In this document: in pieces, positions 16,431 through 24,779 of the stretch | Layout: each line of letters starts with the position of its first letter | Position numbering within the stretch: position 1 is the stretch's first letter | Assembly (NCBI GenBank): GCA_947085325.1 | Contig: CAMTVY010000013.1 | Coordinates: forward strand, 23,976-87,975 | DNA from: JAQBXX01 sp947085325 | Lineage (GTDB): Bacteria; Pseudomonadota; Gammaproteobacteria; SURF-13 | Direction: 5' to 3' | DNA length: 64,000 nt | Program-made: the position numbers and the translations under genes | Notes under the pieces: model-generated | The model's input: the letters and a program-made list of their open reading frames with translations, nothing else | What the model was told of the DNA's origin: nothing | The model's database searches: none

Positions 16431-17468
16431 TCAGCCCAGTCCGGCCCCCAGCATGGCGCCTATCATATAGGCGATCACCCCTGCCCCGCCGCCTATCAGG
16501 GTCAGGCGCAGGCCGCCCCACACGGCCTGTTTGCCGGTGAACAGGCTGAGGGCCGCACCGACCAGAAACAGGCCGCCCACGGCCGCCCCGGCGCTGGTGT
16601 AAATCGCGTTCGGCCCGGCGAACAGCAGCGGCAGCAGCGGCACCAACGCCCCCAGGGTAAAGGCGAGAAAGGAGGCGACCGCCGCGCCCTGCGGCGAGCC
16701 CAACGCGTCCGGGTTGAGCCCGAGCTCCTCGCGCGCCAGGGCGTCGAGCGCGTGTTCGGGGTTTTGCAGCAGGCGCTGGGCGGTGGCGCGGGCCTGTTCG
16801 ATGGGCACGCCGCGCGCTTCGTAAATGAGCGCCAGCTCCTCGGCTTCTTCTTCCGGGTATTCCTCCAGTTCCTCGCGTTCCAAGCCGATCTGGTATTCAT
16901 ACATCTCGCGCTGCGAGCGCATGGAGACATATTCGCCTGCGGCCATGGAGAGGGCACCCGCCAACAGGCCCGCCGTGCCCGTGAGCAGCAGCACCTTGAG
17001 GTCTTGCACCGCACCTGCCATGCCCATGATGAGGCTGGTGTTGGAGACCAGGCCGTCGCTCACGCCGAAGACGGCGGCGCGCAGGTTGCCGCCGCTCTCG
17101 GTGGTGCGATGACGGTGCCCGAAGTCTTCCAGCGAGGTCGGCATGGCATGGCCGCTGCTGTCTGCGGGCGCACTGTACACCGACAGGCCGCGCACCTTGA
17201 TCGCCGCCAGCACCGGTCGCAAGCGGCGCGGTCCGAGCGTACGGATCAGCGCCGCGACCAGGCGCGCCCGCCAGCTGGGGTGGAACGCCGGGGGCAGTAC
17301 TGCGCCGCGCGCGCGGGCCTGGCGCGCCCAGATCTCCGCCTGCGCCGTGGCGGCCTGGCCCAGACGCAGAAACAGCTTGTTTTTAACCGGGTCGGGCTCG
17401 GTAGCGACCAGCACCTGGTACAGGTAGGCCGACTGCATCTCCTCCATCCAGTTTTCGCGTGCCGACAT
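16431..17468 (-). CDS. VIT1/CCC1 family membrane protein with N-terminal ferritin-like region
   Basis: 345-aa protein. The C-terminal half is a VIT1/CCC1 transporter domain with GVSDGLVSNTSLIMG, AGALSMAAGEYVSMRSQRE and three closing hydrophobic helices. The family moves iron or manganese out of the cytoplasm. The N-terminal about 130 residues look like the ferritin/rubrerythrin-like domain of MbfA-type proteins. The usual Glu/His di-iron ligands look depleted: the second helix reads AEIWARQA rather than an ExxH motif. The start is at 17468. It is divergent from xseB. Confidence 0.82.
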   Translation of the reverse strand: MSARENWMEEMQSAYLYQVLVATEPDPVKNKLFLRLGQAATAQAEIWARQARARGAVLPPAFHPSWRARLVAALIRTLGPRRLRPVLAAIKVRGLSVYSAPADSSGHAMPTSLEDFGHRHRTTESGGNLRAAVFGVSDGLVSNTSLIMGMAGAVQDLKVLLLTGTAGLLAGALSMAAGEYVSMRSQREMYEYQIGLEREELEEYPEEEAEELALIYEARGVPIEQARATAQRLLQNPEHALDALAREELGLNPDALGSPQGAAVASFLAFTLGALVPLLPLLFAGPNAIYTSAGAAVGGLFLVGAALSLFTGKQAVWGGLRLTLIGGGAGVIAYMIGAMLGAGLG

Positions 17469-17538
17469 CGCTGCCCTCCCAACTTCACTGCGTCAGTTCA
17501 ATAGGCTAACATGTCTCAAGTTCGCCGGACGCACTGCC

Positions 17539-17775
17539 ATGCCCAAAAAACCCGCCCCTGATTTTGAACGCACGCTCACCGAGCTGGAAACGCTGGTCGG
17601 GCGCATGGAAAAAGGCGAGCTGTCGCTGGAGGCGTCGCTCAAGGATTTCGAGCATGGCATCCAGCTGATTCGCCACTGTCAGCAAGCGCTCGCCGAGGCA
17701 GAGCAGAAGGTGCAGATATTGATGGAAAAAAACGGCGCGGTGCAGATTGAGCCGTTTGAGACCGATGACCCCTGA
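17539..17775 (+). CDS. xseB: Exodeoxyribonuclease VII small subunit
   Basis: 78-aa helical subunit that joins XseA to degrade single-stranded DNA. The sequence shows the family pattern FERTLTELETLVGRMEKGELSLE, then SLKDFEHGIQLIRHCQQALAEAEQKV. It begins a run xseB-ispA-dxs that is conserved in many proteobacteria. The 52-bp gap to ispA contains no other gene. Confidence 0.95.
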   Translation: MPKKPAPDFERTLTELETLVGRMEKGELSLEASLKDFEHGIQLIRHCQQALAEAEQKVQILMEKNGAVQIEPFETDDP

Positions 17776-17827
17776 CCGGGGCATGCAAAACTCCCTGCAA
17801 GCGGCCAAGAGCGACACCTGAACTGCC

Positions 17828-18715
17828 ATGGCGCTGGACTGGATGGAGGCCTACCGCGACCGTGCTGACGCGGCGCTGGCGCAACGGCTGCCGCCGCCTG
17901 CGGCTGTGCCGGTGCACCTGCATCAGGCCATGCGTTATGCCGTGCTCAACGGCGGCAAGCGCATCCGCCCGGTGCTGGTCTATGCCACGGGTGCGGCGCT
18001 CGACACACCGCTTACGCACCTCGACACCCCAGCCTGTGCAGTGGAGCTGATTCATGCCTATTCACTGGTGCATGATGACCTGCCCGCGATGGACAACGAT
18101 GACCTGCGCCGTGGCCAACCCACCTGTCACAAGGCCTGGGGCGAGGCGACCGCGATACTCGCGGGCGACGCCTTGCAGGCGCTGGCGTTTCAGCTGCTGG
18201 CGCAGGATGCGGCGCTGGAAGCAAACCCGGCGCAGCGGCTGCGCATGATAGAAATCCTGGCCGAGGCCAGCGGCTCGCGCGGCATGGCGGGCGGGCAGGC
18301 GCTGGATCTCGCCGCAGTGGGGTCGCAGCTTACGTTCGCGGAACTCGAATACATGCATATCCACAAGACCGGCGCGCTGATCCGCGCCGCCGTCAGGCTG
18401 GGTGCGCTCGGTGCGCTGCGGGAGAGCGACGAGGCGTTTAGGCGGCTTGACCATTATGCCAAGTGCGTCGGGCTGGCATTTCAGATTCACGATGACGTCA
18501 TCGATGAAGCAGGCAACACCGCCACGCTGGGCAAGACCCAGGGTGCCGACCGGTTGCGGGACAAGCCCACGTATCCTGCGCTGCTGGGTTTGGCTCAATC
18601 ACGCCAGATGGCGCGCGATCTGTGTGACGAGGCGGTGGCCAGCCTGAGCGCCATGGACGTGCGCGCCGGGCCGCTCAGGGCGCTGGCACGCTACATCGTG
18701 GAGCGGCAATGCTGA
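17828..18715 (+). CDS. ispA: Geranyl/farnesyl diphosphate synthase
   Basis: Prenyltransferase that condenses IPP with DMAPP and GPP to make FPP for quinones and undecaprenol. The 295-aa protein has the first aspartate-rich motif DDLPAMDNDDLRRG, the second motif HDDVIDE, GKRIRP near the N-terminus and a KTGALI block. It is followed by dxs, which supplies its substrates through the MEP pathway. Length is normal. Confidence 0.95.
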   Translation: MALDWMEAYRDRADAALAQRLPPPAAVPVHLHQAMRYAVLNGGKRIRPVLVYATGAALDTPLTHLDTPACAVELIHAYSLVHDDLPAMDNDDLRRGQPTCHKAWGEATAILAGDALQALAFQLLAQDAALEANPAQRLRMIEILAEASGSRGMAGGQALDLAAVGSQLTFAELEYMHIHKTGALIRAAVRLGALGALRESDEAFRRLDHYAKCVGLAFQIHDDVIDEAGNTATLGKTQGADRLRDKPTYPALLGLAQSRQMARDLCDEAVASLSAMDVRAGPLRALARYIVERQC

Positions 18716-18797
18716 AATCAGCAGTATTTGCGACAGTATATGGCCTTGTCCGGTAGCTTGCGGGTACCATATACATCTACCCGCCTCACGCCAGCCT

Positions 18798-20708
18798 ATG
18801 CCGTACCCGTTACTAGAGAGACTCCGCACGCCCGCGCAACTGCGTACGTTCGATGAAGCCGAGCTTGCGCCGCTGGCCGCCGAGCTACGGGCGTTTCTGA
18901 TCGAATCTGTCAGCCATACCGGCGGGCATCTCTCCGCCGGCCTCGGCGCCGTCGAGCTGGCGATTGCGCTGCACTACGTGTTCAACACCCCCGAGGATCG
19001 TCTGGTGTGGGACACCGGCCACCAGTGCTATCCGCACAAAATACTCACCGGGCGACGCGCGGCCATGGGCAGCCTGCGGCAGAAAGGCGGCCTTGCCGGT
19101 TTCCCCAAGCGCGACGAAAGCCCCTACGACACCTTTGGCGTCGGCCATGCCGGCACCTCGGTGAGCGCCGCGCTCGGCATGGCGCTTGCCCACGCATTGA
19201 AAACACCCTCTCCCCCGGGGGGAGGTAAGGGTGAGGGCACGCGCAAGACGGTGGCGGTGCTGGGCGACGGCGCCCTCACCGCGGGCATGGCATTCGAGGC
19301 GCTGAACCATGCGGGCGATCTCGGCGCCGACATGCTGGTGATTCTGAACGACAACGACATGTCGATCTCGACCAACGTCGGCGGCATGTCGAATTATCTC
19401 GCGCGCGTGCTGTCGGGCAAGGTGTATTCCACCATGCGCGAGCGCAGCAAAAAGGTGCTGGGCGTAATGCCGCCGGTGTGGGAGCTGGCGCGGCGCGCGG
19501 AAGAGCACATGAAAGGCATGGTGATCCCCGGCACGCTGTTTGAAGAGCTGGGCTTCAACTACATCGGCCCCATCGACGGCCACGACCTGCCCACGCTGGT
19601 GAAAACCCTGCGCAACCTGCGCGCGCTCAAGGGGCCGCAGTTCCTGCACGTGGTCACGCGCAAGGGCAAGGGCTACGCGCCGGCCGAGAACGATCCGTGC
19701 AGCTATCACGGCGTGGCGGCGTTTGACCCCGACAGCGGCGCGCCGCGCAGCAAGAGCGGCGGCGCGCCCAGCTACACACAGATTTTCGGTGACTGGCTGT
19801 GCGACATGGCGGCGCGCGACGAGCGTCTGGTCGCCATCACGCCCGCCATGCGCGAAGGCTCGGGGCTCACCCGCTTTTCCGAGCACTATCCGGCGCGCTA
19901 TTTCGATGTCGGTATCGCCGAGCAGCACGCCGTCACGCTGGCTGCGGGTCTCGCATGTGAAGGGCTGAAGCCGGTGGTGGCGATCTATTCCACGTTTTTA
20001 CAGCGTGCCTATGACCAGCTGATCCATGACGTGGCGTTGCAAAACTTGGCGGTACTGTTCGCCATCGACCGCGCCGGCATCGTCGGCCCAGACGGCCCCA
20101 CCCACGCGGGCAGCTTTGACCTCGGCTTTATGCGCAGCATTCCGAACATGGTCGTCATGGCGCCGACCGACGCCAATGAATGCCGCGAGATGCTGACCAC
20201 GGGTTTTATGTATGACGGCCCGGCGGCGGTGCGTTACCCGCGCGGCCCGGCGCCGTGTACCGTGCTGCAATCCGGTGCCAACAGCCTGCCACTGGGCAAG
20301 GCCAGGTTGTGCCGCGAGGGTAAAGGCGTCGCCTTGCTGGTGTTCGGCGCCCTGCTGGAGCCCGCCATGGAGGCCGCGCAGGCGCTCAATGCCACCGTGG
20401 TCAACATGCGCTTCATCAAGCCGCTCGATGAAGTGATGGTGATGCAGCTGGCGGCGCAGCATGCGCTGCTGGTCACGCTGGAAGACAACGCCGTGCAGGG
20501 CGGCGCCGGCAGTGCGGTGAACGAATGCCTGGCCGCGCAAGGCCTGGGCAACACCATTATCAATCTGGGGCTGCCGGACGCGTTTCTCGATCAGGGCACG
20601 CGCGCTGAATTGCTCGCGGCATGCGGTCTCGATACCGGCGGCATACTGCGCACTGTACGCAAACACTTTGAAACACAGTGCCAGGTCGCGCCGGTTAAAG
20701 TAAAATAG
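18798..20708 (+). CDS. dxs: 1-deoxy-D-xylulose-5-phosphate synthase
   Basis: Thiamine diphosphate enzyme making DXP from pyruvate and glyceraldehyde 3-phosphate, at the head of the MEP isoprenoid pathway and feeding thiazole synthesis by ThiG. The 636-aa protein has GHQCYPHK, the ThDP site GDGALTAG...NDN, and the catalytic Glu region DVGIAEQHAV. About ten extra residues (KTPSPPGGGKGEG, about residues 135-147) are encoded by a repeat at 19206-19237 between ALAHAL and RKTVAVLGDG. This site is normally only a short linker. The frame stays intact. It runs directly into queD. Confidence 0.96.
   Translation: MPYPLLERLRTPAQLRTFDEAELAPLAAELRAFLIESVSHTGGHLSAGLGAVELAIALHYVFNTPEDRLVWDTGHQCYPHKILTGRRAAMGSLRQKGGLAGFPKRDESPYDTFGVGHAGTSVSAALGMALAHALKTPSPPGGGKGEGTRKTVAVLGDGALTAGMAFEALNHAGDLGADMLVILNDNDMSISTNVGGMSNYLARVLSGKVYSTMRERSKKVLGVMPPVWELARRAEEHMKGMVIPGTLFEELGFNYIGPIDGHDLPTLVKTLRNLRALKGPQFLHVVTRKGKGYAPAENDPCSYHGVAAFDPDSGAPRSKSGGAPSYTQIFGDWLCDMAARDERLVAITPAMREGSGLTRFSEHYPARYFDVGIAEQHAVTLAAGLACEGLKPVVAIYSTFLQRAYDQLIHDVALQNLAVLFAIDRAGIVGPDGPTHAGSFDLGFMRSIPNMVVMAPTDANECREMLTTGFMYDGPAAVRYPRGPAPCTVLQSGANSLPLGKARLCREGKGVALLVFGALLEPAMEAAQALNATVVNMRFIKPLDEVMVMQLAAQHALLVTLEDNAVQGGAGSAVNECLAAQGLGNTIINLGLPDAFLDQGTRAELLAACGLDTGGILRTVRKHFETQCQVAPVKVK
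19206..19237 (+). repeat. CCCTCTCCC...GGGTGAGGG repeat inside dxs
   Basis: The words CCCTCTCCC, CCGGGGGG and GGGTGAGGG follow the same order and spacing as the intergenic repeat at 24641-24675. Here the repeat is read in frame and encodes a Pro/Gly-rich linker in Dxs just before the ThDP-binding GDG motif. Confidence 0.75.
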
Positions 20709-20712
20709 CACC

Positions 20713-21096
20713 GTGTCCGCGCAATACACCCTCAAGATACTCACCGACTTCGCCTCGGCGCACACCCTGCGCGACTATCCCGGCGACTGCCGCCGCATGC
20801 ACGGTCACAACTGGAAGCTGGAAGTAGAGGTGGCGGCCAACCGGCTGGACGATACCGGCATGGGTGTGGATTTTCGCGTCATCAAGAACGCCGCGCGCGA
20901 TCTCGCCAAGACGCTGGATCACTATTACCTTAACGATATTCCGCCGTTCGACAAGATCAACCCGACGGCGGAAAACATCGCCGCCTATTTTTATACCGGC
21001 CTGTCACAAACCCTGAACAAACCCAATCTGCGCGTGAGCGCAGTCACCCTGTGGGAAACCGACCGCGCCTGCGTGCGTTATACCGAGCAGGCGTAA
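20713..21096 (+). CDS. queD: 6-carboxy-5,6,7,8-tetrahydropterin synthase
   Basis: QueD converts 7,8-dihydroneopterin triphosphate toward preQ0 for queuosine and related deazapurines. The 127-aa protein has the zinc site FASAHTL (His) and RRMHGHNW (two His) and the catalytic Cys in GDCRRMHGH, followed by MGVDFRVIK and LDHYYLND. Close paralogues include PTPS, so the exact pterin reaction is inferred from the short bacterial form. It starts with GTG four bases after the dxs stop. Confidence 0.9.
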   Translation: MSAQYTLKILTDFASAHTLRDYPGDCRRMHGHNWKLEVEVAANRLDDTGMGVDFRVIKNAARDLAKTLDHYYLNDIPPFDKINPTAENIAAYFYTGLSQTLNKPNLRVSAVTLWETDRACVRYTEQA

Positions 21097-21110
21097 GGTA
21101 TACGCACAGC

Positions 21111-21767
21111 CTAGTGCTTCTGCTTCAGCAGCATCACCTGGCCGTTATTCTGCATTTCGAGGCGGCTCAGAAACGACATCCCGAGCAACACCTCTGACGG
21201 TGAGAGACCTTCGATCACCATGCCATCCACTTCGCGCAGATCGATGTCGCCCAGCTTGACCCTGGAAAGCTTGACCTGATAGGCGGGTGCGAGGCCGGAG
21301 GCGGTCGAGGCCGTGACGGGCTGCCCGTCGAGTTTGTAGTTGATGCCGAGCCGCTTTGCCTCAACGGAGTTCATTGCCACCAGCGTGGCGCCGGTGTCGA
21401 CCAGAAAATTCACGGTCAGGCCATTGATGGTACCTACCGTGGCAAACATGCCCTGCGGGCTGCGGAAAATCGTGACGCTGGTGTGCGGAGGTGCGGCGAG
21501 GCGTGTATGCACCTCACTGCCGAGGGCGTAGTTTTTTTGCCTGCCTTCGATTTCCAGCACGGCCTCGTTGCTGGTGGCGCTGATGAGCTTGACGCCTTCG
21601 GGGCTGGTTTCACCCACGTTGAGTGCTTGTTGTTTGCCATCGATGACCACAATGGCTTTGTGTTTGAACAGACCAAGGACTATTACGCTGTTGACGGCGA
21701 ACAGCGTCGGGCTTGCGAGCAGCAGCGCCAGACTGATGATGAATTTGCCGGTAGCAGAGCAAGGCAT
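21111..21767 (-). CDS. Secreted retropepsin-like aspartic protease (clan AA, TIGR02281 type)
   Basis: 218-aa precursor with a signal peptide (FIISLALLLASPTLFA). The C-terminal half is a single-domain aspartic protease fold with the catalytic signature FLVDTGATLVAMN. The closing block has VDGMVIEG and EVLLGMSFLSRLE. Such proteins are thought to act as dimers in the periplasm; the substrate is unknown. The ATG at 21767 starts a good signal peptide; a longer open frame runs antisense into the neighbouring gene and is rejected. It is divergent from the amidotransferase gene. Confidence 0.87.
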   Translation of the reverse strand: MPCSATGKFIISLALLLASPTLFAVNSVIVLGLFKHKAIVVIDGKQQALNVGETSPEGVKLISATSNEAVLEIEGRQKNYALGSEVHTRLAAPPHTSVTIFRSPQGMFATVGTINGLTVNFLVDTGATLVAMNSVEAKRLGINYKLDGQPVTASTASGLAPAYQVKLSRVKLGDIDLREVDGMVIEGLSPSEVLLGMSFLSRLEMQNNGQVMLLKQKH

Positions 21768-21779
21768 AAGGCATTTATT

Positions 21780-22493
21780 ATGCGCCGTATGAAGCCGGTG
21801 CGCATCTTCCGTCATATCGCCAATGAAGGGCCTGGCTACTTCGCCACGGTGCTGGAGCGGCGCGCTATCCCCTTGCAGCTCATACGCGTCGATCAGGGCG
21901 ATGCCATCCCGCCCGGGGTGGACGACTGCGCCGGGCTGGTGTTCATGGGCGGCACGATGAGCGTGAACGATGACCTGCCGTGGATAGCCGAGGCGCTTGC
22001 GCTGATTCGCCGCGCCGCGCAGGCCGGCATACCGGTGTTGGGCCATTGTCTCGGCGGCCAGTTGATCAGCAAGGCCCTGGGCGGTGTGGTGCGCGCCAAT
22101 GCCGTGCAGGAGTTCGGCTGGCATGCCGTGCAACGCGTGGACAAACCTGTGGCGCACGACTGGTTGGGGCAGTTGCCGTCCGAGTTCGACGTGTTTCATT
22201 GGCATGGCGAGACGTTCAGTCTGCCCCAGGATGCAACACTGCTGCTGACCAGTGCCCATTGTGCGCATCAGGCATTTGTGTGGCGCAACATGCTGGCCCT
22301 GCAATGCCATGTGGAGATGACGGCGGACATGGTGCGCGACTGGGCGGTACACAGCGATCATGAGATGGCCGCGCCCGGCGCGGGTGTGCAGAGCGCACAG
22401 CAGATGCAGCAGAACCTTACGTCCAGAGTGGCCGCCCTCCAGCGTGTAGCGGACGTGCTGTATGAGCGCTGGCTGCGTTGTCTGGTGACATGA
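21780..22493 (+). CDS. Class I glutamine amidotransferase-like protein
   Basis: 237-aa stand-alone GATase1 domain of the GMP synthase amidotransferase-like group. The nucleophile is in GHCLGGQLIS, the catalytic His is in LQCHVEM, and MGGTMSVNDD provides the oxyanion region. No synthetase domain is attached, so the ammonia acceptor or substrate is unknown; some relatives hydrolyse glutamyl amides. The start is ATG at 21780, only 12 bp from the divergent protease start, so the promoters overlap the coding regions. Confidence 0.87.
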   Translation: MRRMKPVRIFRHIANEGPGYFATVLERRAIPLQLIRVDQGDAIPPGVDDCAGLVFMGGTMSVNDDLPWIAEALALIRRAAQAGIPVLGHCLGGQLISKALGGVVRANAVQEFGWHAVQRVDKPVAHDWLGQLPSEFDVFHWHGETFSLPQDATLLLTSAHCAHQAFVWRNMLALQCHVEMTADMVRDWAVHSDHEMAAPGAGVQSAQQMQQNLTSRVAALQRVADVLYERWLRCLVT

Positions 22494-22530
22494 CTGCGCA
22501 GGCAGGCGCGTAAAAACACCCGCGCTGCTA

Positions 22531-22559
22531 TTGACACGGTAGCAGGATGCCCAAATAAT
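22531..22559 (+). promoter_or_regulatory. Sigma70 promoter of the cold-shock gene
   Basis: TTGACA (22531-22536), a 17-bp spacer, and AATAAT (22554-22559) predict a start near 22566. That leaves a 5' leader of about 158 nt before the cold-shock ATG. The rest of 22560-22724 holds no gene. Confidence 0.65.
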
Positions 22560-22724
22560 CAGGACGTTGTGCGTTTATATGGCTGGGCCGAGTGAGTCTT
22601 GCGCGCGTGGTTTCAGGGCGTGGCAGGAGGTGCCAGACCATGCGAACCTCGTTGCCGGACATGCGGGTGCACGTCGGGCGTACGGGCAAGAGACAGTGCA
22701 GTTATAACTTAAGGGGTTGTCTGT

Positions 22725-22928
22725 ATGAGTCTTGGTACGGTGAAGTGGTTCAATGACAGCAAGGGTTTTGGCTTTATTACACCGAATGATGGCAGCGAGG
22801 ATGTGTTTGTGCACTACTCCGCCATCGAGGCTGAAGGCTTCAAGACGCTGACGCAGGGCCAGACGGTCGAGTTTGAAACGACTACCGGGCCGAAGGGATT
22901 GCAGGCGGCACACGTCAAGCCCGCCTGA
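22725..22928 (+). CDS. Cold-shock domain protein (CspA family)
   Basis: 67-aa single OB-fold RNA/ssDNA-binding protein. RNP1 (KGFGFITP) and RNP2 (VFVHYSAI) are both present, after the invariant GTVKWFN start. It acts as an RNA chaperone. It has its own promoter and a leader of about 158 nt, a length close to the temperature-sensing leader of E. coli cspA. Temperature control is therefore plausible but not shown. Confidence 0.95.
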   Translation: MSLGTVKWFNDSKGFGFITPNDGSEDVFVHYSAIEAEGFKTLTQGQTVEFETTTGPKGLQAAHVKPA

Positions 22929-22995
22929 GCGGGCCGTGGGGTGTGCGGCTCACTGCCACAGGCAGGTGAGCGCATCGGCGAAGCGATGGCTGCTT

Positions 22996-23048
22996 GGCCT
23001 GTGTCTGCAACAGGCCGACCGAAGCGCAAGGCTGTTTTGTAACAGCCT
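22996..23048. terminator. Two hairpins downstream of the cold-shock gene
   Basis: GGCCTGT/ACAGGCC (22996-23016, 7-nt loop) and AGGCTGTT/AACAGCCT (23029-23048, 4-nt loop) follow the cold-shock stop. There is no strong T-run, so termination is probable rather than certain. The remaining gap to 23180 shows no gene. Confidence 0.5.
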
Positions 23049-23180
23049 GCGGGGGCTCGCCTTGATTTTACGCTGACTATTCTTCCCCAACGCGCTGCTC
23101 GCCCCGCCCAGGCGGTGGCATACTGGTAAAGTGTGCGGGTCTGCTGGGTTCAGGCACGCAGTGATTTTCAGGAAAGACAC

Positions 23181-23321
23181 ATGACCATTACCAAGATCAA
23201 TAGCCTGTTGCTCGCTGTCACGCTGTTTGCGGCCGTTGCCTTGAGCGGCTGCGGACAGAAGGGCGATCTGTATCTGCCGGATCGCTGGCAAGATCAGCCC
23301 GTGACTACCTCCGGCCGCTAA
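23181..23321 (+). CDS. lptM: Small lipoprotein LptM (YifL-like)
   Basis: 46-aa precursor with a lipobox LSGC after a hydrophobic segment (LLLAVTLFAAVA). The mature start is CGQKGDLYLPD, the signature of LptM/YifL, a small outer-membrane lipoprotein that assists LptD maturation. AGGAAAG precedes the ATG. It lies immediately upstream of lysA, the same order as in many gammaproteobacteria, which supports the call. Confidence 0.88.
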   Translation: MTITKINSLLLAVTLFAAVALSGCGQKGDLYLPDRWQDQPVTTSGR

Positions 23322-23357
23322 GCAAGGCCGCGCGCGGGTAGCGCGCCACACGTCATT

Positions 23358-24608
23358 ATGGATTACTTTCACTATTACAACGGACGCCTGTATGCCGAGG
23401 GCGTCGATCTCGCTGCGGTCGCCGCGACGCACGGCACGCCCTGTTACGTCTACTCGCGTGCCGCAGTGGAGGCAGGCTTTCGTGCCTTTGACGAAGCGTT
23501 GGCGGTCCATCCCCACGGCCATCTGGTGTGCTATGCGGTCAAGGCCAACCCCAATCTCGCCGTGCTCAACTGTCTGGCGCGGCTGGGCGCGGGGTTCGAT
23601 GTCGTCTCCGGTGGCGAATTGGCGCGCGTACTGGCGGCGGGCGGTGATGCGGGCAAGGTGGTATTTTCCGGTGTCGGCAAGCGCCCCGACGAGATGCGCG
23701 AGGCGCTCACGGCCGGCATCCGCTGCTTCAATGTTGAATCTGCGCCGGAGCTTGAACGGCTGAACGAGGTGGCGGGCGCGCTCGGCAAGCGTGCGCCGGT
23801 CGCGCTGCGCGTCAACCCCGATGTGGATGCGCGCACCCATCCGTATATTGCCACCGGTCTCGCAGACAGCAAGTTCGGCATTCCCATCGCCATGGCGCCG
23901 GAGGTCTATGCCCGGGCAGCGGCACTGCCGCATATCGAGATCGTTGGGGTGGATTGCCACATCGGCTCGCAACTGACTGACACCGCGCCGTTCGTGGCGG
24001 CGGCCGAGCGGGTGCTGGCGCTGGTGGATGCGCTGGCACGGCAGGGCATCATCCTGCATGAGCTGGATCTGGGGGGCGGATTGGGCATTCCCTATCAGGG
24101 CGAAACGCTACCCGCGCCGCAAGCCTATGTTGCAGCGCTGCTGGGCGCCGTGGGCGATCGTGCCTGCACCCTGCTCATTGAGCCGGGGCGCGCCATCATC
24201 GGCAATGCGGGCCTGCTGCTCACGCGGGTGGAGTATCTCAAGCTCAATGACGCGAAAAATTTTGCCGTGGTCGACGCCGCCATGAATGATCTGATGCGCC
24301 CGGCGCTGTATGACGCCTGGCATGCGATTGAGCCGGTGCAGCCGCGCGCCGCGCCCGAGAGCGTGTATGACGTGGTCGGGCCGGTGTGCGAGAGCGGTGA
24401 CTTCCTCGGCACTGCGCGCAGGCTGGCGCTGGAGCCGGGCGACCTGCTTGCCATTCGCTCTGCGGGCGCCTACGGCATGAGCATGAGCTCCAATTACAAC
24501 ACCCGCCCGCGCGCCGCGGAGGTGATGGTTGACGGTACGCAGGCCCATCTGGTGCGGACGCGTGAAACGGTGCCGGAGCTATTCGCCGCTGAACGCCTGC
24601 TGCCTTGA
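23358..24608 (+). CDS. lysA: Diaminopimelate decarboxylase
   Basis: PLP enzyme for the last step of lysine synthesis, decarboxylating meso-diaminopimelate. The 416-aa protein has the PLP lysine in YAVKANPN (Lys62), the HIGSQ block, the GGGLGIPY loop, EPGRAIIGNAG, and the Cys-containing GPVCESGDFL near the dimer active site. It follows lptM by 36 bp. A repeat-rich gap separates it from hslV. Confidence 0.97.
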   Translation: MDYFHYYNGRLYAEGVDLAAVAATHGTPCYVYSRAAVEAGFRAFDEALAVHPHGHLVCYAVKANPNLAVLNCLARLGAGFDVVSGGELARVLAAGGDAGKVVFSGVGKRPDEMREALTAGIRCFNVESAPELERLNEVAGALGKRAPVALRVNPDVDARTHPYIATGLADSKFGIPIAMAPEVYARAAALPHIEIVGVDCHIGSQLTDTAPFVAAAERVLALVDALARQGIILHELDLGGGLGIPYQGETLPAPQAYVAALLGAVGDRACTLLIEPGRAIIGNAGLLLTRVEYLKLNDAKNFAVVDAAMNDLMRPALYDAWHAIEPVQPRAAPESVYDVVGPVCESGDFLGTARRLALEPGDLLAIRSAGAYGMSMSSNYNTRPRAAEVMVDGTQAHLVRTRETVPELFAAERLLP

Positions 24609-24627
24609 GTTACAATATGTATAAAGT

Positions 24628-24753
24628 CGCCTCTAAAAATCCCCTCTCCCTCCGGGAGAGGGTTGGGGTGAGGGGGTAAATACACGAATTTCGTCCCCTC
24701 ATCCTCGCCTTCCCCCTCCGGGCGAAGGAGTTTCCAGTTTTTAGAAGTGCCCG
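24628..24753. mobile_element. MITE-like element with 6-bp target duplication, upstream of hslV
   Basis: 126 bp flanked by direct TAAAGT copies (24622-24627 and 24754-24759). The ends are inverted: CGCCTCTAAAAAT on the left and the complement of CGGGCACTTCTAAAAA on the right. They resemble the ends of the element at 26654-26792. Inside are two opposed copies of a CCCTCTCCC...GGGTGAGGGG palindromic repeat. It has no coding capacity. Confidence 0.65.
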
Positions 24754-24779
24754 TAAAGTATTAACACAGGAATTCAACA

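Noticed and set aside
21768..22361. N-terminal extension of the retropepsin-like protein
   Set aside because: It would be antisense to the amidotransferase gene, and the signal peptide starts at 21767.
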